Below, piece by piece: positions 1-7,484 of a stretch of DNA of 16,614 nt. The DNA comes from Sanchytrium tribonematis (Eukaryota; Sanchytriomycota; Sanchytriomycetes; Sanchytriales; Sanchytriaceae), in contig JADGIG010000131.1 of the NCBI GenBank assembly GCA_018985235.1, forward strand, positions 1-16,614, read 5' to 3'. Numbering within the stretch: the stretch's first letter is position 1; each line of letters begins with the position of its first letter. A program made the position numbers and the translations under genes. The notes under the pieces were generated by a model. That model had not been told where the DNA came from, made no database searches, and worked only from the letters and a program-made list of their open reading frames with translations.

Positions 1-1232
1 GCATCAAAACTCAAACTTCAAAGGCAATTGAACATATAAGAAACAACAAACTACCCTATATTGTTGCTATTAATAAGGTTGATAGATCAGACTCTCGCGT
101 CGATGACGTTAAGAAACAATTACTAGCTGCTGGTGTTGAACTGGAGGAAATTGGAGGAGACGTCCCTTGTATATCAATAAGTTCTACAAAAGGAACTAAT
201 ATCGATCTTTTAGAAGAAAACATTGTTGCTCTTGCTCAATCTTTAGAACTCCAAGAAACATCGAGAAATTTTGAAGCCCTTGTAGTAGAATCGAGAATTA
301 AAAAAGGAGTCGGTGCTGTTACTACCCTAGTACCGATATCAGGTAATTTAGGGCGGGGCAGTGTCCTATACTTGCCAGAAAATAGCCTGGATAATCCTAC
401 ACTTTGTAGAGTACGCTCTATTACGAGTTTTAATGGGCAAATATTGAAAATAGCAACACCATGTACCCCAGTTGAGGTTAGTGGTTGGAGACACTTACCT
501 CCTGTTGGATCAAAAGTTGTAAAAGCGGAGTCAGAAGCAGCGGTAAAGAGACTATTTAAATTGCAGACATCAACGGTTGATATTATCACTAATCGAGTTG
601 ACTCTAATAATAACAAATCCATTCCAGTTTTTATTAAGTGTGATGTTTCTGGCTCACTGGAAGCTGTTGTTTCCATGGTTAATAGTCTTCCTGTACACAA
701 ATATAAATACCAAATTAATATAATTAAAGCTGAAGTTGGTGAGATATCTCTAAACGACATTCTATTAAGTCAAAAACTAGACGGTATTTTAATTGGTTTT
801 AATGTCAAAGAACCACTTGAAAAATCCGAGTCAATATTAGTGTCAAATGTAATATATGACCTTGCTGATAAACTCAAATCGTACTTGATCGAAAAAAAAC
901 TGCCAATTCAAGAAAGTTTTAAAAGATTAGGAAGAGGCACTGTTTTGCAGCTTTTTGATTATGATAAAGGACAAGGAGCAAAGCAACGAATTTTAGGCTC
1001 TACAATTGTAGATGGCTTTGCGAAGTCTAATTCACTAGTAGATGTTTATAGAAATCAAAAATTTATTTTGTCCGGAAAACTCGACGAATTAAAACATTAC
1101 AAAAAAAAGGTTGAAAGAATTGATAGCGGCAAACAATGTGGGATTAGCCTAGGTGATTGCAACGACAAACTCGCTGAAATCGGAGACAGTCTCATTTTTA
1201 AGGAATCATTTTATGAAAAAGCAACCTTGTGA
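1..1232 (+). CDS. MTIF2: Mitochondrial translation initiation factor IF-2, C-terminal part (5' end outside window)
   Basis: The GTPase that brings formyl-Met-tRNA to the small ribosomal subunit in mitochondria. The reading frame is already open at base 3, so the N-terminus and the first GTP-binding motifs lie upstream of the window. About 409 residues are visible. The G4 motif NKVD is at 72-83, and a GGD-VP-ISISSTKG stretch covering G5 follows. Next come the beta-barrel domain II (VVESRIKKGVGAVTTLVP, GRGSVL), the IF2 domain 3 segment (IKCDVSGSLEAV, EVGEISLNDI) and a C-terminal barrel (GRGTVLQLF, then IVDG). The GGDVP segment and domain order match mitochondrial and bacterial IF2, not eukaryotic eIF5B; the organellar assignment follows from the eukaryotic neighbours. 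It converges with Rqc2, with 24 bp between the stop codons. No intron is needed in the visible part. The stop TGA runs directly into an AATAAA. Confidence 0.9.
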   Translation, partial: IKTQTSKAIEHIRNNKLPYIVAINKVDRSDSRVDDVKKQLLAAGVELEEIGGDVPCISISSTKGTNIDLLEENIVALAQSLELQETSRNFEALVVESRIKKGVGAVTTLVPISGNLGRGSVLYLPENSLDNPTLCRVRSITSFNGQILKIATPCTPVEVSGWRHLPPVGSKVVKAESEAAVKRLFKLQTSTVDIITNRVDSNNNKSIPVFIKCDVSGSLEAVVSMVNSLPVHKYKYQINIIKAEVGEISLNDILLSQKLDGILIGFNVKEPLEKSESILVSNVIYDLADKLKSYLIEKKLPIQESFKRLGRGTVLQLFDYDKGQGAKQRILGSTIVDGFAKSNSLVDVYRNQKFILSGKLDELKHYKKKVERIDSGKQCGISLGDCNDKLAEIGDSLIFKESFYEKATL

Positions 1233-1237
1233 ATAAA
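1232..1237 (+). terminator. AATAAA overlapping the mtIF2 stop codon
   Basis: The last base of the TGA stop is the first base of the AATAAA hexamer. It is a likely polyadenylation signal because the same placement recurs in other genes of this window. Confidence 0.45.
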
Positions 1238-1256
1238 ATTTATGCAAAATATCCGA

Positions 1257-3794
1257 TTATTTTTTCTTTTTCTTTTGCTTCTTGTTTTTCGATTTTAGTG
1301 CCTCGAGATTCGGTGCTGAAACTTTGCACTTGTTTGGAATGGTTCGAATAATTTCGTCTACGCTAAGTATCTGTATCAATTCTTTTTCTTGAGAACCTAA
1401 TTCTTTCTGCGAGAGAAACAAATTTAATGAGGTTTTGGCAGACTTGCCTTTTTTCTCAGTACCTGGAGTCAATTTCACTTTAAATTTAAAGGTCTTCATT
1501 GCCTCATAGGGTGCACATACTGGAACAGCAAACTCCAGATAGTCATCTGGAAGAACATCAGATATCAACAAATCTATATCTCTGAATTGGTTCATTTCAA
1601 GTTCGGCGTCTTTAATTTTATCTTCGTCATATTGATCTTGAGTTTTTGTAGGTATGAAAAGCTTTTCTACGGGTCGCGTTGGTGTTATTTCATTCTCCGT
1701 AATTTTTCCATCGTTCTTCTCAAGTTTTCTTCCCTCCAAAATCGAAATTGCAATTTCTCTCTCTTCCTCATCTTGATCCTTATACTTTCGACTTTTCTTA
1801 TTGGCTTGTCTTTTCTTTGTGCGATTGGAGGTTGCATTTTGTTTTTGGGGCCGTTTTTCCTTCAAATCTTTGTTCATGAGATCTGCTGGACGAGCCTTTG
1901 TAGACTCAATGATCTGAGTCAAAATTGGATTTTGCTCGATTTGGTCCACCATTGATTGAGCAAAAATATTTTCGGGCTTTTCGTTCGCAGCAAGTTCTAA
2001 CTTTTTAAACGAGTCGATGTAATTTTGTTCTACTGGTTCCTTTACGTGCGATATGGCTGACTCTTTATTAGTTTTAAACAATACTCCAAACCCAAGAACA
2101 AGTTGAATAGGAGGTAAAAAGTTTTTTTTTCCTCTGATCATAAAGGATCCCGTCTTTAAATATTCTCCTGTTGGTGCCGTAAGGCTAACTTGAGATGGAA
2201 ATACATAATAAGCACTAGTCACAATTTTGCTGTCCCAAGCTTTGCTTAAACAAACAGTAAATGCACCAGCCTCTGCAAGACTTCTCTCAGGTATCCCGCC
2301 AGGTTTCCCTTTAAGAACGGTACTCGGGCTTCCGTTAATATCTGCATGCAAATATAAATCACCTTCCTTCATGTATCTTTTGACTAATAGTTCATTCTGA
2401 TGAGCATCTCTACCACCTATTGCGAGATACCCGTCACTTGTAATAAACCAGTGGAATTTCTCAAACCAGTAGACTGTCCTTTTTTTAATTATTTGTTGAT
2501 CAACATAAAATTTTTCAATTTTGTTTTGCTCTTTATCGATAGATTTTTGAATCGATTTTAGTGATTTTTGGTAAGCCTGCTCAGTCCTTAAAAGTTTTTC
2601 AGTTTGATGCTTCCTTTTATCATGAAAATGTTGTACATTTCCAAAGTCTGTCAAATCAAGCTTTAATTTGACGAGAGTTCTAGATAATTCGTTATCAAGA
2701 AAAACCGAGACTTCTGATTTGTCAAAAAAAACTTTTTCTAAATGCTGCAATTCCGGGAATCGAATTTTGTCCATTTCGAGGACTTGCTCCACTTTTTCCC
2801 AGCCCATGCCAGTTGCTAACGCGTTATTGACGAGTTCCAGTATACGAGAAACAAGAAGACTATGCTCTTGAATCAATTCTGCACTGTTTTGATAGCTCAA
2901 TATTTCCTTATTTAATTCACCCATTCGCCTCTGCTGATCGTTTTGAATATCTTTAATTTTTTTGTTTAAAGCAACAGTTTGAGCTTGCTGTTTTTGGAAT
3001 AATTTTGCCTGTTCAACTTCATTAAAGTACGTGTCCAAAGCCGCCGAAAATGTTTCAAATTCCTTTTCGATGTAATTTGGCAAATTCAATTTAATTGGAG
3101 TCACTGTATGAATGTCATCAATAAGAAGCATATTTGACCATTTAGAGTAGTATATATATCCCTTGTTTTCATTCGAAGATAATATTTTGGCGTTTAAGGA
3201 TTGAATTATATCGAAATTTTGCTCCAATTCTGCTACTTGAGAAAGCAAATGATTATTTAAATCTTTACCATAATCGTAATTCATTAAAAATTTGCTGAAT
3301 GTAGTTTTAGAAGGTTGCTTTTGTAAAAATAAAGGTTCAATGACATTCTTTTCTTTGATTAAATTCAAATCTAGCTTCTCTTTAAAATCAGCATTCTTAA
3401 CATCCTTCAAAATTTCGAAGATTGTTTCGTCGCCCTTAGTAAATATGAGGTTTCCGGACCCATATAGATCTACTTTTAACTTGTAATCTAAATTAAATTC
3501 GATCAGAACCACTCTATCTAGATTTAGTTGACGAATATCCATAACAATTCGATTCAGTAAGTGCGATCTTAGTACTGACTGTATTTGATGGACTTTGTTA
3601 ATATTAGGCACATCATAATTTGTCAAGTACATCTTATTTCCAATATCAATCATAATTTTACTTTTATCTGATAACTTAATGATTATTGTCTTGTTGCTCA
3701 ACGAATGGACTGTACTGACTCTCTTTCCGACGCAATGTTTCTTCAGCGGTGGTACGAGTTTATAAATATCTATTAGTGAGAGTTTATGCTTCAT
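1257..3794 (-). CDS. NEMF: Ribosome quality control factor Rqc2/NEMF (NFACT family)
   Basis: Binds stalled, split 60S subunits, recruits the Listerin/Ltn1 ligase and adds C-terminal Ala/Thr (CAT) tails without mRNA. It is 845 residues long, close to the family norm. The order is NFACT-N (about 1-130), a helical and coiled-coil middle (about 260-430, with a TGMGW segment), then NFACT-R/DUF814 from about 440. NFACT-R carries WFEKFHWF, GGRDAHQNE, APTGEYLKTGSFMIRGKKN and LGFGVLF. A charged Lys/Glu linker follows, then NFACT-C (VPVCAPYEA, KVKLTPGTEKKGKSAKT, KVSAPNLEALK) and a poly-Lys end. Asp9 and the Asp93-Arg94 pair, positions linked to CAT tailing in yeast, are present. It is one uninterrupted frame with its ATG at 3794. 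The 117 bp upstream consist largely of a duplicated piece of the neighbouring gene's 3' end. Confidence 0.96.
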   Translation of the reverse strand: MKHKLSLIDIYKLVPPLKKHCVGKRVSTVHSLSNKTIIIKLSDKSKIMIDIGNKMYLTNYDVPNINKVHQIQSVLRSHLLNRIVMDIRQLNLDRVVLIEFNLDYKLKVDLYGSGNLIFTKGDETIFEILKDVKNADFKEKLDLNLIKEKNVIEPLFLQKQPSKTTFSKFLMNYDYGKDLNNHLLSQVAELEQNFDIIQSLNAKILSSNENKGYIYYSKWSNMLLIDDIHTVTPIKLNLPNYIEKEFETFSAALDTYFNEVEQAKLFQKQQAQTVALNKKIKDIQNDQQRRMGELNKEILSYQNSAELIQEHSLLVSRILELVNNALATGMGWEKVEQVLEMDKIRFPELQHLEKVFFDKSEVSVFLDNELSRTLVKLKLDLTDFGNVQHFHDKRKHQTEKLLRTEQAYQKSLKSIQKSIDKEQNKIEKFYVDQQIIKKRTVYWFEKFHWFITSDGYLAIGGRDAHQNELLVKRYMKEGDLYLHADINGSPSTVLKGKPGGIPERSLAEAGAFTVCLSKAWDSKIVTSAYYVFPSQVSLTAPTGEYLKTGSFMIRGKKNFLPPIQLVLGFGVLFKTNKESAISHVKEPVEQNYIDSFKKLELAANEKPENIFAQSMVDQIEQNPILTQIIESTKARPADLMNKDLKEKRPQKQNATSNRTKKRQANKKSRKYKDQDEEEREIAISILEGRKLEKNDGKITENEITPTRPVEKLFIPTKTQDQYDEDKIKDAELEMNQFRDIDLLISDVLPDDYLEFAVPVCAPYEAMKTFKFKVKLTPGTEKKGKSAKTSLNLFLSQKELGSQEKELIQILSVDEIIRTIPNKCKVSAPNLEALKSKNKKQKKKKK

Positions 3795-3820
3795 TTCCGC
3801 GTTTTATCTTTTATGTTTGC

Positions 3821-3942
3821 GTTTTCGATAAATTCGAACTTATTTATTTTCGATTTTAAGCTAACTGCTTGATTTTGTTTTCTATAAATTCGAACTTATT
3901 TATTTTCGATTTTAAACTAACTGCTTGATTTTATTTTCGATA
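3821..3942. repeat. 56-bp direct tandem duplication (two full copies plus a partial third)
   Basis: Copy 1 is 3821-3876 and copy 2 is 3877-3932, with 54 of 56 bases identical. Positions 3933-3942 begin a third copy. On the minus strand copy 2 holds the last six codons, the TAA stop and the AATAAA of the 3912-4580 gene. Copy 1 holds a second version of these (reading FIENKIKQLA then TAA), now lying between that gene and Rqc2. Confidence 0.95.
3899..3904 (-). terminator. AATAAA 7 nt after the stop of the 3912-4580 gene
   Basis: The plus strand reads TTTATT, in the direction expected for a poly(A) signal of the minus-strand gene. A duplicate lies at 3843-3848 in the other repeat copy. Confidence 0.4.
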
Positions 3943-4580
3943 GTTTGCAATTGGCTCTGAATTTTAGACTTGGTGCGAAACGACACATCATAATATGACA
4001 TCAAAAATTGTAGCCTCTCTAGTTGCTCAATTGTGGGGGCTTTAATATCCATGCTTTTCAAAAAGTTAGCTACTATACGTTTGAGTGAATCACTTTTTGG
4101 ATAATTATTTGTTATTGTTTCGCATAATTTAAATATGGAATCTTGGAATAACTTCAAGATTTTCTGATCATTTTCCGCACTTCGTTTATAAGGGTACTTG
4201 ATAAAATCTCGTATAATTTTATCTGAAAAAGAGTTTAAATTCTTTTTTTCTACCGTTAGCTTTTTAACCTTTCTGACAAATCTATTTTTTTCTCTTATCT
4301 CGGATATTTTGGGAAATCTGCATCCTACTAATTCACAAAATGGTTTTAAAGCAGCCTTCATAACTGACTGACGCGATTTTCCAAAACCAGTATTTATCTG
4401 CAGATAACAAAGTAAGTGCTCCTCAAAATCGTATTTCGACAGAGTACAGCTACCGCAATTTTGTCGACAATATTTTAAAAATTGTTTGACTTCTCGCTCA
4501 TATTGAGTAGCAGTATTTTTGCTTAATTTGCCCTTAAATACCGGGATTAGTTTGTCAAAAAAATATTCCATTTTTATCAT
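3912..4580 (-). CDS. Orphan protein with an N-terminal tyrosine-recombinase-like core-binding (SAM-like) region, no catalytic domain
   Basis: A 222-residue basic protein that I do not recognise. The first 90 or so residues resemble the helical DNA-clamping domain of phage integrases and tyrosine recombinases. The resemblance lies in the opening FFDKLIPVFKGKLSKNTATQ, then YEREVKQFLKYCR, a helix with KYDFEEHLLCYL, then KSRQSVMKAALKPFCELVG. That layout is typical of a core-binding domain. The C-terminal 120 residues are helical and Lys-rich and lack the Arg...His-x-x-Arg...Tyr catalytic set, so recombinase activity is not expected. It could be a domesticated DNA-binding remnant, or a chance resemblance. 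The ATG at 4580 is the first in frame; Met4 is an alternative start. It lies 57 bp downstream of NudC on the same strand. Its 3' end is tandemly duplicated. Confidence 0.7.
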   Translation of the reverse strand: MIKMEYFFDKLIPVFKGKLSKNTATQYEREVKQFLKYCRQNCGSCTLSKYDFEEHLLCYLQINTGFGKSRQSVMKAALKPFCELVGCRFPKISEIREKNRFVRKVKKLTVEKKNLNSFSDKIIRDFIKYPYKRSAENDQKILKLFQDSIFKLCETITNNYPKSDSLKRIVANFLKSMDIKAPTIEQLERLQFLMSYYDVSFRTKSKIQSQLQTIENKIKQLV

Positions 4581-4637
4581 TGATTTGTTGTGTCAGCGGG
4601 AGACAAATTTTAAAATTATTTTAAATTAAAATTAATC

Positions 4638-5150
4638 CTATATATTTACTTTGGCATTGCTAAAATCCATCTCGGGATGCATCTTTTTAAACTTTTCCAA
4701 CATATCTAACTTGCCTTTTTCCTCGCTAGTTGGTAGACCCATTTGCTTTTGGCGTTGATCATACATCATCTTTTCCACCATGGATCTAGTTTCTCCATCC
4801 AAATCACCCAAATTTGAGTTTTCAGGCTCAATTTTGGTTGTATCAATTTCTTTCATTCCCTTAAGAGGTGATGACCACCACTGCTGCTTATTTAACTTTT
4901 CTAAAATTACTTCCACAATAGTAGCATCCGATTTTTTTTCAAGTGTCCAAGTACAGCCATCAGGTACGACTTTTTCTTTATATTCACCTTCTAATAAGAC
5001 TTCACCATTTGCAATGACTTTCATATTGGAAATTCCCAGATCAACTTTGATAGATTTTTTAGATAAATTTGCATCTAATGTGAATGTAATAGCAACTTCT
5101 GAAAGTGATTGAGTCCATTGTCCATTTTCAAACGAATAATTTTGTGTCAT
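4638..5150 (-). CDS. NUDC: NudC-family co-chaperone (CS domain)
   Basis: An Hsp90-associated chaperone linked to dynein/LIS1 function and nuclear migration. The protein has 170 residues. The p23-like CS domain spans about 8-100 (WTQSLSEVAITF, then DGCTWTLEKK and EVILEKLNKQQWWSSPLKG). The diagnostic NudC C-terminal block follows: KIEPENSNLGDLDGETRSMV, EKMMYDQRQKQMGLPTS and HPEMDFSNAKVNI. It lacks the N-terminal dimerising coiled coil of animal NudC, so it is the short form. Its ATG at 5150 is preceded by a CGCGACACAGC stretch. It sits 45 bp downstream of the proposed stop of the unknown gene at 5196-5761 and 57 bp upstream of the 3912-4580 gene, all on the same strand. It ends with TAG. Confidence 0.95.
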   Translation of the reverse strand: MTQNYSFENGQWTQSLSEVAITFTLDANLSKKSIKVDLGISNMKVIANGEVLLEGEYKEKVVPDGCTWTLEKKSDATIVEVILEKLNKQQWWSSPLKGMKEIDTTKIEPENSNLGDLDGETRSMVEKMMYDQRQKQMGLPTSEEKGKLDMLEKFKKMHPEMDFSNAKVNI

Positions 5151-5195
5151 GCTGTGTCGCGGAGAAAAACAAAAATGTTGAATAAGACTGAATAT

Positions 5196-5761
5196 TTAAT
5201 AAGGAATTTGTAGACGTGGTCTTTCTATAAAACCTTTTTTCCAATAATCTCGGGTGGGTAATATTCCTGTTTCATTGTTGTCTTGTACCAAATCACATGC
5301 ATCACGGTAATTAAATTTATTCTAATCAATGGTTTGACATGCTCAGCAGCAATAAATTTCACCACAAACGCATTCTCTAAGTGTTTCTTTGAGCCATTTC
5401 GGAGGACTAGGGAAAAGTCCCAGATTTTGAAATTGTGTCTTTTTCCTATAAAATATCGCGCGACATTTTGCTTACGCGGTGGCGTACTCTTATTTGGCAT
5501 CACAAATTGATTGTCAAAGTTGACCTGTCGCCACTTGAGTCATTTAAATGATTCGCAATCATTTGAAGCGCTTTGTGGAGTAATTTACTTCGCTGTTCCA
5601 GGTATAGCTTGGACAATAGGGTTTTCCTTGATCGGGGTTTGGGAAATGATGTTCTTATGTCTGCTGGAGTATTTTGGGCAGCACCTAAATGCAACCTTTA
5701 ACAGTTAATGATGAATCTTCTATTCTCAAAAAATTAACTTTTAAGACTTTAACTGGTTCAT
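5196..5761 (-). CDS. Probable multi-exon gene of unknown function, exon structure uncertain
   Basis: No single frame crosses this region, yet parts look coding. A frame at 5196-5321 ends in TAA and reads RDACDLVQDNNETGILP and then RDYWKKGFIERPRLQIPY. It starts directly after a TTAG. A second frame at about 5370-5470 reads KKTQFQNLGLFPSPPKW and then LKETLREC. By rough count the third codon positions in both are mostly A/T, as in the confirmed genes, unlike the competing long frame at 5225-5538. A further piece at 5589-5653 contains DQGKPYCPSYTWNSE. The only ATG upstream is at 5761. One set of GT-AG introns fits in phase (5747-5725, 5695-5654, 5588-5534, 5487-5471, 5369-5322), but alternatives exist, including use of the frame at 5589-5650 that reads LYLEQRSKLLHKALQMI. 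The family is not recognised. A decayed gene is possible. Confidence 0.35.
5546..5564. repeat. Perfect 8-bp inverted repeat with 3-nt loop
   Basis: AAATGATT, CGC, AATCATTT. It lies inside one candidate intron of the uncertain gene at 5196-5761. It could be a hairpin or a dyad binding site; the function is unknown. Confidence 0.5.
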
Positions 5762-5891
5762 GCGGCTTCACACAAATAGCCCTTAAAAATTGATTAAAAA
5801 ATGATTTTTATACTCCTGCTAAATGTATAATTGATATGTCTGCGTGATTTTGAAGAGAAATAGAAAAGAATCTTGCAATTTATATAAACAA

Positions 5892-5902
5892 TTTATTTTA
5901 TT
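5892..5902 (-). terminator. Two overlapping AATAAA signals after the seven-helix gene
   Basis: The plus strand has TTTATT at 5892-5897 and again at 5897-5902, about 10 nt beyond the TGA at 5912-5914. This is a likely poly(A) signal for the minus-strand gene. Confidence 0.5.
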
Positions 5903-5911
5903 TGTTGTAAA

Positions 5912-7150
5912 TCAGGTTTCCGGAGAAAACTGTTCTAATAAACTACCATATTTGTTTGCTAGATATTGCGTGTCAACAGAATCAGCAAGAGATTTCGTAT
6001 TTTCGTTCGCATTTCCTGGACTGAAGATAATAATTGATTCAACATTTTGATTTGCTCTAAGATAATTGGATTTGGGAGTTTTTGATATAACACCATGTGG
6101 ATGATGGCTGAAAGATTCTTGGTAAGACTTTGTTGATGATGGATTACTATCTGTAATCACACTTTCCATTTGGCTATCATAATTGGAAGTTGCAAATGAA
6201 TATTGAGATAAGTCTGGAACTTCAGAGTAGTTCATTGATTTTGACGTTCTTTCGAATATTGTTCTTCCTTCGGCTTCTGAGTAGTAGCCCTCCTCTGAAT
6301 ATTCTGAATAAGTAACATTACTTTCTGAATACTCTGTTTCATTCCTGGGAACATCACTAATCATAGAATCTACATAGGTTTGTCGCTTTGCTGGACTTGA
6401 AGTAGGTAGAGATTTGGTATCTAAATCATCCTGATGCGATTGTAATCTGAAAGTAATAATCGCAAACAAACCAAACTGCAAAGCTGCAGTAAAATTAATT
6501 ATGCTTGTCATATAATTAGACTCTATCATAAATAATATAATATAAGAAGCATGCATAAGCATGTCAAATAATACGAAAACGATAACTGATTTGTTCACAT
6601 TTAAGTTTTCATCTATTTTCTTGTAAACTGGAATTAGATACGATTTCATATATAAGATATTACAAATTGCACAATTTAAGGTCTGTGAAAAAATAACCAC
6701 TATCAACATGTACAAAGCGAGGGAAGTTTGAAGTTCAGGTACAGCAATCACAATTATTGTCGCAAAAGAAAGCAAACTTTCGATCACCAACCAAACAAGC
6801 AATACTTTCGATAAAATTGAATGTGTATTGAGGCTTTTCGTATATCTTAAATATACCACCCAGCCAAATATTTGGTATGACAAGGTAAATAATATATAAG
6901 CGGACTGCAGCGGCCAAAGCTGTTGAATATCAATTAAGTACAGGTCTCTAGCCAGTCCGATTGCAACACCAACAGTATATAACATCACGGTTGCTGTTGT
7001 TAAATACACAATTGCATTTCTAGAGCTGGATATAAAATATGGCAGTACAACATATGTCTGAAGCAATAAAATCATTAAAGCGGCGCATTTAACAATTATT
7101 TGTATGATCTGGGCTTGCGAAAAGACCGCAACATTGCTCGGTAGTCCCAT
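5912..7150 (-). CDS. Seven-transmembrane protein with acidic, YSE-rich cytoplasmic tail
   Basis: 412 residues from the first ATG (7150). About seven hydrophobic helices lie in the first 240 residues, roughly at 15-40, 45-67, 78-102, 115-140, 145-170, 190-212 and 218-240. A 170-residue hydrophilic tail rich in Ser, Glu and Tyr follows. It holds five Tyr-Ser-Glu triplets in a short stretch (EYSE, TYSE, EYSE, YYSE, NYSE), which look like phosphorylation or adaptor-binding sites. The topology suggests a receptor-like protein with an extracellular N-terminus and cytoplasmic tail. I see no GPCR family motif such as DRY or NPxxY and no signal peptide. The family is not recognised, and the receptor role is inference from topology alone. 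It is divergent from tyrosinase across a 334-bp spacer. Confidence 0.85.
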   Translation of the reverse strand: MGLPSNVAVFSQAQIIQIIVKCAALMILLLQTYVVLPYFISSSRNAIVYLTTATVMLYTVGVAIGLARDLYLIDIQQLWPLQSAYILFTLSYQIFGWVVYLRYTKSLNTHSILSKVLLVWLVIESLLSFATIIVIAVPELQTSLALYMLIVVIFSQTLNCAICNILYMKSYLIPVYKKIDENLNVNKSVIVFVLFDMLMHASYIILFMIESNYMTSIINFTAALQFGLFAIITFRLQSHQDDLDTKSLPTSSPAKRQTYVDSMISDVPRNETEYSESNVTYSEYSEEGYYSEAEGRTIFERTSKSMNYSEVPDLSQYSFATSNYDSQMESVITDSNPSSTKSYQESFSHHPHGVISKTPKSNYLRANQNVESIIIFSPGNANENTKSLADSVDTQYLANKYGSLLEQFSPET

Positions 7151-7484
7151 TGATGAATGTAACAATCTTCTATTAAAAATATTAACTTGAGGTCCTGATT
7201 GGGTGCAAATCGAATGTTTTTCCTTGCTTTAAGTTTGCCCAAGATAATTGGTTCACAGGCGCTTACTTCCAAGATTTTATTGGGGGCAAATTTATTTGCA
7301 AACAAGTTATATTACTGCAATCTAATATTTTCCTTGTGGCATCAAGTTAACGATGCCAAAAGAGACTAGAAAACTTTTTTAACGACTCGATTACTAAAAG
7401 CCTTGTACATTTTCGTATGACATTTATTGTCTGATGTACAAATTAAACATTATAAGTACAACTTGAATTGATTTGGTTAATTTT
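7151..7484. promoter_or_regulatory. Divergent intergenic region between the seven-helix protein and tyrosinase
   Basis: At 334 bp this is the longest gene-free stretch in the window, so it probably holds both promoters. It contains a 7-bp dyad TGGCATC/GATGCCA (7337-7343 and 7352-7358). It also has inverted TTGTACAT (7403-7410) and ATGTACAA (7434-7441), plus a third GTACAA at 7456. I see no convincing coding exon or RNA gene in it. Confidence 0.55.

Noticed and set aside
4560-5165. Shared GACACA stretch just before the starts of NudC and the 3912-4580 gene as a promoter motif
   Set aside because: Only two examples with different spacing and flanks; too short to claim.
5225-5538. Minus-strand open frame of about 100 codons (contains MPNKSTPPRK) as a simple gene
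   Set aside because: Its third codon positions are not AT-rich like those of the real genes, and other frames in the same DNA look more coding. It is treated as part of the uncertain multi-exon locus.
5511-5708. Plus-strand hydrophobic frame as a small membrane protein
   Set aside because: It is antisense to minus-strand frames, has no match and no support. It is likely a shadow.
7096-7305. Minus-strand frame overlapping the start of the seven-helix gene, as an upstream exon
   Set aside because: It begins with TTG, has no ATG, runs in a different frame into the gene and shows no family resemblance.
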